From: Bugula neritina
Lineage: Eukaryota > Bryozoa > Gymnolaemata > Cheilostomatida > Bugulidae
Reading direction: 5' to 3'
Assembly: GCA_964035545.1 (NCBI GenBank)
Contig: OZ037770.1
Coordinates: 1,466,001-1,530,000 of the forward strand
DNA: 64,000 nt
The notes under the pieces are model-generated. The model was not told the origin of the DNA and ran no database searches. It saw only the letters and a list, made by a program, of their open reading frames with translations. Numbering within the stretch: the first letter of the stretch is position 1; every line of letters starts with the position of its first letter. Positions 1-11,100 of the stretch are shown here, piece after piece. The position numbers and the translations under genes are program-made.

Positions 1-399
1 ATCACTTTCTAGTAAAAAACAGCTTTAGATCATAATTGTTGGGTTCAGCTCTTAAGCTAAGACACCGATGCACTGAAATACGAAAAAGATCAGCATACTT
101 TTGACTGTCACAAAATTTATTTTACGTGCAACAGACATTTTAAGGTCACCCGCCACCCGCGCAGGACCACGTTGGTGAAAGGTGACCAGATATTTTAAGG
201 TCAATCAAAATCAAGCAAAGTTCATCGTCATATTGCTTACTGCTTAATGCTGCAGCTTATTTTTGCTTACCAAGTTTCTTTCTGCAGAATAATTGTAGCT
301 AGCTTCTCGATTTGCCATCTTTATTCCAGTCCAGGTTCAAATGACATCTTGATCGTTGCAAATATCCATGCAAGCTAAAAAATATTTATCAATCAGTAC

Positions 400-3300
400 A
401 ACAACAGAAATACTTACAATGATCCAAATATTACTATTACATTACTATAACATTACACAGTAACACTATGTTTATAATTGTAATACGGAAGCATGACTTT
501 GTGGTAGTTTGATATGCTATAGCAAAAGGTAGAAAAATCAACTGAAAAACCGACAGAAATAATCAAGTACAATTAACTAAAGTAAATAAACTTACTGAAT
601 AGTAAATATTTTACTATACTTAGTGAATTGATTTACTTCCACTAGGTTTACTTTCATGATTAAATGCTTCTGTCTATTTTCCAGTTTATAGGAATATATT
701 AAAAGTGAAACCAATTATAATTACTATTACCTTATCTAGTTTTGACTATATATTTTTCACAAATATAAACATAGTTATATGCGTATTCCTATTGTGACTG
801 CAGATACCATTGCGGTAACTGAAATCAAACTTCATTCTACTTCAAGTTTCAAACATTGTCCCAGTTCAAAGACTAACAAGTAAATAATTAATAACTGTGA
901 AAGCTCCAATAAGTTACTTCATTATTAAATAAGATACAACTGATTCTACTGTATATGATACTATGGTATCTGTATTAAATTAAAACATAATTATGAAAAT
1001 CAAAAGTTGTATTTTGAGCACTTATATTATAGTAATTAAATTAACAGCTTAAAATAGGCACATTAAACCATGATTGGAATTTTTATCCATTTATCTTTAT
1101 AATTATATTTATTCTTTATTCTGAAAGTTGACCCAACACTGGTAACAAAACTAAAAGTAATTGATTAAGTATGATTTATTCTTACACACTTTACCATTAT
1201 ATTTAGTCTTCCTGACTTTCAGTCTGTCATAGTGATTACTACTATATGAAAATGACTTTGACTTAGGAGTCATAATTATAGTCACAGTGTTGATAAGTCA
1301 ACAGTGTAGGATTAACACAGCACTAGACTAGTACTACCTCCAGCTTTCAAGTTTATGTTAGGGTATCTCTAAGACTAAAGAGTAACCCTAATAATGTAAG
1401 CAAAGAGCAGTGAGTAATAAGCATGCTATTCAACTTCAAGTTTCACTAGTACTATAACCAATACCACATGTATTTTAATAAAATTATGTAGCTGGTGAGT
1501 GAACTATAAAATTAAATAGGGATCAAACTTTGAGCAATATTAATAGAAATAATATTAGGACAGAGGTTTCCAATTATTAGTATGTGAAACCAAAGGGGAA
1601 TGGATAACTACTATTAGTATTATTACATTTACTTTATATTTAGCTTTACCAGTTCGTATTATGATTATCTTACTTTGAATTGTAAAGTATAATAATTATA
1701 ATATTCATAGTAGTATATTTATATTAGTAATTATTATGTATATTAGTAAAAACATTTGTTTTAAGTTGCTTGTTTATTAAATTATTCTAAATCCTAATAA
1801 CGATAATCCTAATATTAGTGATAATCATTACGCTCATCACTGTCCCCAAGTGCTATCAGTATGACCATCGCAATGTGAACCTAGACGTGAATGTAAAAAG
1901 GCACTGCAAAACAGAACATGGGATGGAGGCAGATATCCATACCACAATACAAATATCGATATTGAATTTGATAATCATAATTATTATACAAATATAATGA
2001 TAATAACTACAATGATCAAAAATAAATAATACCAAAGAGTTTTCGAATTACTATTCATAAAATCAAATATCACATTTATAAAGATATAATCATATCTATT
2101 ATTAAATTTAAGTCAATTATACTAATAGCAATAGTAATATAAATAGAAAAAAGAATCATTGACCAGGAGTAGGTGCAAAATAAAAGTCAATTTTAAGACA
2201 AAGAGTAAGAAAAATACTAAATCGATATTTAAAATTACTTATTTTTAATCTTAGTCACTTACAGTCAGTCTTAGTTTAATTTTTACTACTAAGTCTTTAA
2301 TTTCAAGTTCATTTTGACAATAAACTTGAAGACTTTAACTAAGAATATGTATAATTCAAAATTCCAAACTGGTACAAGTAAAAGTTGCTACTGAAGCTTT
2401 GTAATATTATTTTAAATTATTGGTATGATAGCATTATATTTTGATTCATAGCAATACTGATAGTGACAATTTCAAACATACCCATACCATTACTGTTACA
2501 GTTTAAGTTACTATTGCCATTGTGATTGCCGGTAATGAGTAAATATAACTTAAATTTATATGACTATTACTATTACTATTAGTATTACTATCACTTTCAG
2601 TACCGGTCTAGTATCAGTATCACCTTAATTCAAAATCAATGTATAATTTACCAAATTACTTTTATATTATCATTTATCAATAATATGTCTATCACTATGA
2701 TATTATCATGATATTGATTTTTAATTTAAACATAATAAAATCATAGGTATAATCATAATGATAATGATAATCATAATGCTTAATTTTACTTTTAGTTCAG
2801 GTTCAATGATTTAAGAGTAAGTGAAAGTTACTATAACTATTGCCATTGTGATTGCTAGAAATAAGTAAATATAATTTAAATTTATATGACTATTACTATT
2901 ACCAACACTCAGACTTACTCGGACTCACTCTGTCTCTAACTCTAAGTCTGAGTCTCACTCCACCAGAGTGAGAGTGACACTGAATTACTATAACTATTAC
3001 TATAACTATTAGTATTAGTATTAGTATTAGCAAAATATATCAACCGTATGATTATCTTATTAGTTATTACAATATGTTCGGCATTGATGTTGAACTAAAA
3101 ATATTAATAGTTATTACAATCACAATGACAATGCCAATATGATCAAAGACAAATGATTCCAAGAAGTATCAGTTTGAGTTTGAGTTGAAGGTAAGTTATA
3201 AGTTGAAGTAGTATGTAAGTGGTAGTTGATACTGATACTATCAGTGATAGGTCTATACTCCATACCAATGAACTCAATAATATTACTTATATATTACCAT

Positions 3301-5270
3301 AAATTATATTACTATTACTATTAGTATTACCTATAATTAAAATATATTGTTTCTTTTCCGGCTCAGTGCTTTATACCCTCTACTTAGTCTAATGCCGCGC
3401 GCATGACGAGAATGTGAGGTGAAGGTCACTCACAGCTAAAATCGCCAAGTATCTGTAATCCATCACTAGTAGTAGTAGTTCTAGTAGTCGTACTACAAGT
3501 AATCTGGCTTCGCTATGACACTACGAATTGAATGTTGACAAGACGCATGCATGTTTGCTGTTGGTAAACTAATTTTTACTGAATTTTAATCATGCTAAGC
3601 TGCAACCTATTTTCTAATGAAATAATATATTCAATAATAATATAATAAATATAATAATTATCATTATAATATTTTATCATTTAATTTTATAACTTTTACT
3701 TTTAGTTTTAGTATTTTGGTTTTACATCAAAATTTACATCATTATGATTATCATTATGATTACAAAATGAAAATAATTATCATTAATCATTACCTTTTAA
3801 TTTATGATTATAATTAATGTTAGAATTACCACAATTACAATCATAATGATAATCATAATGGCATAATGCCAATGATAATCACAATCGTAACACTAATAAT
3901 AATAGTAATAGTCAAACTCAAGGATTGAGCCAATGATTCAGATTGTCTAAATTTAATTAAATAAATTTCAGCCTTGGGTTTAACTTTACAGTTCACAATT
4001 TTATTTTACATTACGACTGAGAGTCACAGTAAGACTAAGAAAAAGAGTAAGTCATACCTTTCTTGCAGTTATTTTCAAAGTTTGTAGTTGTACTGGTACA
4101 GTAGTAGACCTAGTAGTAGTACTAGTAGTAGTAGTAGTAACAGTACTATTAGTAGTAGTAGTAGTAGTACTAGTACTAGTAGCAGTACTAGTACTAGTTG
4201 CAGTACTAGTATCAGTGGTAGTAGTAATAGGACTGCGATCTTAGATGTAAGTCTAATGAAATACGAATAATAATAGTATAAGTATAACTTTTACATATTT
4301 AGTTTTACTATAAGTGTAAATATAATGAGTAATAGTAAAACTCAAAGTATATACATTAACTCAGTTTAGCATTAATGATAAAATATAATAATTATAATAA
4401 AGTAATATGATCACCATTACGATTATAATTAAAATTCTTAGTAACACTTTTATGATACTCAGTTTAATTTATTAATATTAAACATTAGTTTGGCTACCAC
4501 AAATAACTAATAAGTGCTACTATAGGTAACTGTAAAGATAAGTATAAATTTAACTATAACATAGACTATCAGCAATAATAATATATCATATTGATATTAA
4601 ACTATATATGGATAATGCAAATCATAGATCATACCTCATGATAATTATTCCTAATGATCTTACTTTTTATACGCTGATGCTAATAAGTAGTAATTTTAAA
4701 TTTGATAACTCATGAATGATGAATAAGATAACAAGAATAATACTGGACCTAGTAATACTATTAGTCCTACTACTAGAATTTTATTATCTTATATTTGTAA
4801 TACGCTTCTTTTAGTAATACTGCTGGTCAAAGTTAGTGTTAATCATATTTATAGTTAAATGTTGAAGGAATAAATTAGTTCATAACATAAACATTTCACT
4901 ATGTGAATATGAAATTTAATATGAATATCCCAATTACACTTGCTGTTGCTCTTTAGAGACTAGAGTTATAACTTATAACTATGATATAATAATGAATACC
5001 ATTATTTTAACTAATCATATTACTCAGCTAATGTTAATGATAACTGTAAGTCTAAAAGCCATTACGGTTATAGGTATCACTGACTAATATTATTAATAAT
5101 ATAATCATTCGTTTTATACTTGTACCTATATTTATATTTATACTTATACCTATTTTTATACTTATGATCATATCTATACTTTCACGTATGCTTGTACATT
5201 TTACTCATAGTATCAGGGTGGCAATCGAAAAGTCATAATCGATATGCTAATCTAATAATAGAACCAACTG
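400..5270. repeat. Degenerate hexamer-phased low-complexity region
   Basis: Nearly 5 kb consists of short runs that repeat every six bases, with a consensus that drifts from run to run. Examples are tattac/tattag at 2560-2610 and 2990-3030, tcactc/actcag near 2910-2960 followed by its complement agagtg at 2965-2975, agttga/agtttg at 3170-3220, gataat/cataat at 2755-2780 and 3840-3870, and ttata-c words at 5110-5190. No ORF of note is present; the serine-rich ORF at 4088-4270 is only translated (AGT)n. No transposase, tRNA head or polymerase motif is visible in it. The limits are approximate. Confidence 0.7.
4100..4232. repeat. (AGT)n trinucleotide microsatellite
   Basis: Imperfect run of AGT triplets interrupted by ACT, giving many actagt palindromes. 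Its inverted partner is the (ACT)n at about 32095-32222. The ORF through it is almost pure Ser/Thr and is not a gene. Confidence 0.85.
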
Positions 5271-5329
5271 CACTATTATTATTATTATTGTTGATTGACC
5301 GTAGTTTTTTAGCTGGTGTAACCTTTTAC

Positions 5330-6090
5330 TATTGGCCTAGTTATACTAGGCTGAAATGGCTAGAACTTTCCTCAGGATGTGAGCTTATCCTGATCCTAGT
5401 AAGGGTGTCTGCTGAATTAATGAGCATTTGTTTTCAGCTACTCCAAGTAGTGTCAGCCAGTCTACAATCTTGTATAAAGCTCCAAAGGCTCCAGTTACAA
5501 CGGGATGACTTTTTTGATGTTTTCCAAAGGCGGGTTTATTCCAGTGCTAAATTCTGATATTTTCCTAACTTTTCGAATTTTTTTCTTTTACTCTGTAGTT
5601 AACAGGGACTGTGATATCAATTATCGTTGTTTCAGCATTATGCTTGTCAACTACTAATATATCGGGTCTCCTAACTTTGATGACTACGTCAGTGTGTATG
5701 TTAAAATCTTACAAGGTTTTCACATTATCGTTTTCCAGTACTTATTCTGCTTGATGGCCGTACCAATTCTTACTTTTCTGAAACCCACGAAGTTCACACA
5801 ACTACTATTGAAATTATCAATGCCAAAAGGTTGTGTTTTTTCTTATATTCTCCTTCTGCTACCTTCTCAAACTCACTCAATACGTGCATCGAAGTTTTGT
5901 CTCTTGCGTTACACATTCCACACTTCTTGCTACCCTGTTCTCTCATCATAGCCACTTTATAATTTCTAGTAGTGAATAGTTGATTTTGCGCAGCTGTCAG
6001 CAGTCCTTCTGTTTCCTTTTTCAGCCAACCATACTTCAACCAGTTCCAGGAAAATGCTTCCATGTCTTCCACCATTTTGATGTATTGACC
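5330..6090 (-). pseudogene. LINE CCHC knuckle and restriction-like endonuclease remnant
   Basis: ORF 6075-5794 reads TEGLLTAAQNQ and then C-x2-C-x7-H with a phenylalanine where the last cysteine of the C-C-H-C knuckle should be (HVLSEF). Beyond a frameshift the endonuclease core RRPD...IIDITVP follows, the PD-(D/E)xK-like signature of R2-group LINEs. The same pieces occur in the right arm at 30241-30770, with a few amino-acid differences (for example EGE against ERE). Confidence 0.85.
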
Positions 6091-6393
6091 ACGTGAAGCT
6101 TTTCTTTACACTCATCAGTTCTTTCTATCACTTTATCATTATTTAGTTCTACCGCTGTTCTGTCTTTTAGGAAGGTATTCAGTGTGGTGTTTCTATCAGT
6201 CTATGTTATATTTATGTAGTCTGACATGCTGCAGTTTTCAATCTTTATGCATTTTTCAGTTGACAACATTCTTCTACCGCCTTCCCTTCTGCTAAAATAC
6301 AGCCTGCCTACATCTGCTCTCGGATAGGGTGCACGGTTTGTTGTCATTAGCTTCCTTGTCTTTCAGTCTATATTTTTTAGCTCATGAAACAGT

Positions 6394-6797
6394 TCAGTCA
6401 AGTATTCTATCTGTGTAATGCACTGCTGTTACTGCCCATGTGTTTATTGCTTTGATTGTGTTCTCACCATTCAGTTTTGAATCTAGAACTTTTCTTATTT
6501 GTTTGTAGTACTCCTTGATCTTATTTTTCATTTCATATATTTGTATTCCATCAATCTCAAGAACTCCTAGATATTTATACGGCTTCTCACCCAGATCTTT
6601 GATTACCTGTTCATCAGGCAAACCGATTCCTGTGTCCTTAATTTTCTTTCCCTTTCTCATAACCAGTGTGGCACATTTTTTAATCCAAATTTCATTTCTA
6701 TATTCCTTGTGAAGATCCCGGCAGTGTTTACCAAAGCTTCCAGTTCCCACTTTGATTTCCTATTTACCTTCAGGTCATCCACATATAGGAGATGGTT
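6394..6797 (-). pseudogene. LINE reverse transcriptase palm/thumb remnant
   Basis: The minus strand carries LLYVDDLK, the RT active-site motif C, at about 6767-6790. In another frame follows the 118-residue ORF 6750-6394 with CATLVMRKGK, YKYLGVLEIDGIQ and KAINTWAVTAVHYT, which is the RT thumb region of R2/NeSL-like LINEs. The motif A aspartate block (KAYD in relatives) is not present upstream. The right arm has the matching segment only from about YYKQIRKVL onward. Confidence 0.85.
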
Positions 6798-7682
6798 TGT
6801 TTTCTGTCTCGTCGAAATTTGCATCATTGAGCCGCTTCTGTCATGCGAATCGGTAGTTGGAGAAAAGGGATAGAGATAAAGAGTCTCCTTGGAAAATTCT
6901 TAGTTTGATCTTTATTTCTCCTATCTTTTCTTCCAGGTATTTCAGTTGTGTTTTCCAGGTTTCATGCTTTTTCTTATCAACCTTATGACATTAATTGCTA
7001 TTCCAGTTGTTTGCATCGTTTCTAAGATTTAATTTCCTTGTCTTTACATATGCTCCAATTTGTTGCTAACTTTATTTAGTCATTCTGCATTGGTATTATT
7101 TTTAGTTGGCTGACCCCATATATTTTATCAGAATGCTTTTGATTTCCTTGTCAGGTGCCTCTTTAGATGTACGTATTCATTTCCTCGTAATTCTTGATAA
7201 AAACGCTTATCATTGTAAACATTGTGTTCTGATTATATTGATCAACTCATTCTGTATATCTGTTTATCTTCTGGCTTACAGCTCTCAGGTTTTGCTTCAG
7301 TTTTTCAATCACTACACCACACTCTTTGTTCTTTATCCTATATTTTTCTTCAACCATTCTTCTCAATGAATCATTGTAAGCTCTATACTTTTTCACTCTG
7401 CTTTTTTACTTAAGTCTGATCTAATTTCTTTTTATTTCTTCTGCAGTCGTATTTTCCATACTTGTACATTGTCAGTTTTTCTTTTTCCTTTTTGTTACAC
7501 ACTTGTTCTGTTACTATTTTTCGCACAAGCCATGGTGGTGTTATTAAGCTCAATGGTATTAATAATCTCAACACAGTTTAGCACATCATTAATCTGTTTT
7601 ACTGCCTGTAGTAATTTGACCCTCTCAATGTGCCTAAGGGCTCTTAGTGTTGGTCGATCATTAGATAGTTTGTTATGCTCAT

Positions 7683-8152
7683 TTATAATTTTTCTACTAA
7701 CACTTTTTCTACCTCTGAACTAGGTACTCTTAAAATTCTCATGGCTGATTTATATGCTATCTCATGTTGTACTATAACATCCTCTATTTGCAAATTTAGC
7801 TCTTCATTATCTTCTTCACCAATTGATGTGCCTAGTTCTTGCAAGGTTCCTTCTTCAATCTTATGGAGTTCTTCTTCCATAAAATGCTTGTGTTTCTTCA
7901 TAGTTCTTGCTTAATCCGCTAGTCTCTATTCGCTGATGTTAAACTCTCCTCTGTTTTCCAGCGTTTGCACATTCTTTTTAAATAATTCTTTGATCCGGGT
8001 CTACAGAGCTCATACATTGTTTTTCTATAACCTCTCAATTTGGGTGTACTTTTGAAGCAGCATTTCATGACAACTTTGTTGTCTTCTCTTGAGTATCTTC
8101 TTCTAGTTGTGCCATTAACGGGTTGACGGCCGTAGGTTGCCTGGCCCTCCAC
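7683..8152 (-). pseudogene. LINE polyprotein N-terminal remnant (Myb-like region and linker)
   Basis: Two reading-frame pieces. The first (8152-7919) contains RRRYSREDNKVVMKC and LRGYRKTMYELC, which I recognise as the helix-rich N-terminal region that precedes RT in this LINE group. The second (7901-7683) is acidic and helical and fits the linker. Stops lie between the pieces and no initiator context is convincing, so this is a fossil of the retrotransposon protein and not a host gene. Confidence 0.7.
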
Positions 8153-8165
8153 ATACCCACTGCCA

Positions 8166-11100
8166 GACGAGACATGCCATGTTTAGTTAGACATACCATT
8201 AACGTCGTTGGCTTTATTAGTTCTATTTTAATGGATCATATTATTATTTTTAATTATTATCACTATCAGTAGCAAATAAATAATTTTATATTTGTTATTA
8301 GTTACTACTTATAGAAATTGAGTGCCACAGCTTGAGGGTTATAAAGTCAGTCTTAGTCAATGTAATGGGGATGCTGATACTGACATTTGGCTTTGAGCTC
8401 ATAGTTAAATTGCTAACAACTATACCTAAGGATAACAGGAGTATTAAAATGTTAATTAATAAGGATTATAACCTTAGAGTGGAGATATTATTCTCATTTT
8501 ATTTAGTTTTTACTTTACTAACTTTTATTTTGTTCATCAACCTTACTGTCTATTTAAATAGCAAACTAAAGAATAATTATGAAGGCCTTTGAATTGAAGT
8601 ACTTTTCTGTAGCTGATTAGATTTCAAGTATTAAAATAACATACTAAGACAGAATACCATTATATGAGCTAGATTAATAAAGTAAAGAAGATTTCTTTGT
8701 TAATCAAAATATAGGTGTCACATATGCCTATTTTTAAGATTATGTTCTTATATGTGCTGTCTTTTTAATATTTTTAAAGTGCTACATTTTGAGGGTAGCC
8801 TACATCAATATGACTGCCCTGTAATTGCTTGTCAACTATAAGAGTTAGACCTATAAACTGTCTCATTTTCAAATTATCTTTACTTTTCTAATTGATGTTA
8901 ACATGACTATTCCTATTAGTATTTTGGTGTTTACCATTAGTAATGTTTGAAGTAACATCAATATCATTGTTAATTTGTCTAATTATTCAACTTTTAATAT
9001 TCATCATTTGTGAACAGTAATAAAATGTTGTCTTTCTTAAATTAATGTGATGCTAGATTAGCTACTCTAGCAAGTGTGTATTGTGCAATGAGTACTAATG
9101 CCATATTTTTGCACTTCTTGTTCTATATAATTTAGATTTAAGGTAACAATTCCTAAAGCTATCACATAATGCTGCTATCAGTTATAAAGATGTCACTGAT
9201 CCAAACATTGAAAACTAGCTGAGTGCATGCAAGGTTGAAAACTTATTTTCTCTGGTTAGGTAAGTAGAAAGGTATTTGCTGTAATTTACAACTATTTTGT
9301 TTTCAACATCCTTGATGTTCATCTCTAAAAGATAAGTAGCACATAATGGTACCTGTTTTACTTAGCAGAAGAAATTATTGTCAAAGCTCTATTACTACAT
9401 TTTAAATTGTATGACACTCTTTTGACTACATTTGATTTCATATCTCAAATAATTATATTTCTGACTCATGAAACTGTAACCACACACTTGAGAACAAAAT
9501 AAATAATGATATGGAAGCTTTCTTTAACTTTGTCAATTTAGTCAACAGCCAATGACTGAAAACATGTTTTGTACACTATTGATTGCCTCTCTATTTCCGC
9601 TATAAGGCAGAAACTTTAATCTCAAAATTTAAGACACTGGCAATTCTTCCCAATAATACGTTGTTCAAAACAAATATTTTTTGCCAAGTAATATAGTATT
9701 TAATTATATTTTTTAGTCAAAGAAATTTGTTTGGTTTCTTGTGTCATCTTGAATAGGTTGTTATTCATTATCTTTTTCTTCGTGTTATGGCTATGAGTGT
9801 ATATAACCTTTGCTGACAGGTTTTTCCCCCATCACTATATGTTTCTCTGTTTACTCTCTAACAGTTTTATTTCCGTTCATTTTTTAGAGTTTACTAAAAT
9901 GACATGGGTGTGATTAGTTGTGGCTCCTAATTGAGCGCATCCGTTGAGATTATTGGAAGTTTTGTTGAAACTGAGCTGAGGCCTCTTACTCCTAATGGCA
10001 AGAATTTGAGTCATCTTAGCTACTTGTAGCATATCAACATCGAACAGCACCATTCCACTACTCTAAGCTTAAGGTTTTGGCTGCATTAGATCAACAGGTA
10101 AGTTTAATAGTTTGTATTTCGTACACTATTTCATGATGTCTGTTCAGCATTTACTTGGTAGCACACATTTATAGATTTTGCATTCTTTTACTTTTTTGCA
10201 GTACAACTTCTCTACGCAACTATTACACTGTTGTTGCTGTTAATTGTAGTTTATTCTGCTTGACCATGCAATTATTGAATTATGTTGCAAAGGTGATTGA
10301 GTCCTTTTATTTAATTTAGTACACACTGGAAATCTGCAGTTTTTAGCCATTTTTACATTTTAGCTGCTAATGAACAATGCTTTTTGCTTAAAATTAGTGA
10401 GACATCAAGAAATACACCTAAATAATCAAGGTTCTTCTTAATTTTGCATGATTTCTCATGTTTTTTCCTATTTATTCATTTCATTTGGATTGCCTACTGT
10501 TACAAACTAACCGTGGCGATCCCCAGTCAGAAGTTGCTGTAATTAGAAAAAAGCATAGGAAATCAAAGAAAATTAAAAAGAGCCTTGATTATTTAGGTGT
10601 ATTTATTGATATTTTTTTAGTTTCGGGCCAAAACTCATGTTCATTAGCAAAAACTTGAGATCTTCAGTATGTACTAACTTAAATAAAATGAACCAATTGC
10701 AGTAAATTTCTGCATTTTCTAATACTTCTTAAATTTATACCTAAAATAGTGCTGTCTTAAGAAAATGACACTAGCTGCTGTTTTCATGTATGTGCCCCAA
10801 TTGTATATAATGCTGTTGATTTGTTTAGTGCTTTTTCTATTTGTTTGTTATATAACTTTTCTTTTATGGTTGTTGCCAGCACCTAAAGCATTATTCATTA
10901 GTGTCAATTAATTTCTACTCACAGTTTTACTGTTACATAGTTTATAAAGCCCTTGTGTCAACTTTTCTAAATATCCTGGTTAAAATTGTTCTACTTGATG
11001 AATGGCATATGCAATAGCAAAACAGTTGCAGGCTGTTTTGGAAAAAAAATTGTGCATATAACCTTTATTTTATACATGTTATTTAGGCTTTGGTAGAACT

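Larger units (their letters stand above)
1..6518 (+). repeat. Left arm of a large inverted duplication
   Basis: The sequence from base 1 reads, in reverse complement, as the sequence ending at 37072. The match continues almost base for base to the 'ctccttgatc' at 6511-6520, whose partner is the 'gatca' at about 29797. I checked it at the outer end, at the (AGT)n block (4.1 kb against 32.1 kb), at the hexamer-phased parts, and through the LINE. Differences are scattered substitutions plus one 768-bp insertion present only in the right arm. Position 1 of the window falls inside the homology, so the true outer end of this arm may lie outside the window. Confidence 0.95.
5274..8165 (-). mobile_element. 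R2/NeSL-type non-LTR retrotransposon, decayed and internally deleted
   Basis: Read on the minus strand from about 8165 to 5274, the remnant keeps parts of a single LINE polyprotein in the expected order. These are a Myb-like/N-terminal region (8152-7919), a linker (7901-7683), the RT palm with YVDD (6774-6785), the RT thumb (6750-6394), a CCHC knuckle and the start of the restriction-like endonuclease (6075-5794), and the endonuclease core further on. It ends in a short (TAA)n tail (plus strand ATT at 5274-5290), typical of this LINE group. The region between the linker and the sequence before YVDD is much too short to hold the RT fingers and motif A, so part of the RT is deleted. Many stops and frameshifts are present. 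The 3' portion (5274-6518) is shared with the right duplication arm. Confidence 0.9.

Noticed and set aside
4088-4270. Serine-rich 60-residue ORF (and its twin at 32052-32234)
   Set aside because: Translation of an (AGT)n microsatellite; no other coding signal.
8332-8592. 86-residue hydrophobic ORF as a small membrane protein
   Set aside because: The hydrophobicity follows from T-rich, hexamer-like sequence, with no promoter, splice support or family.
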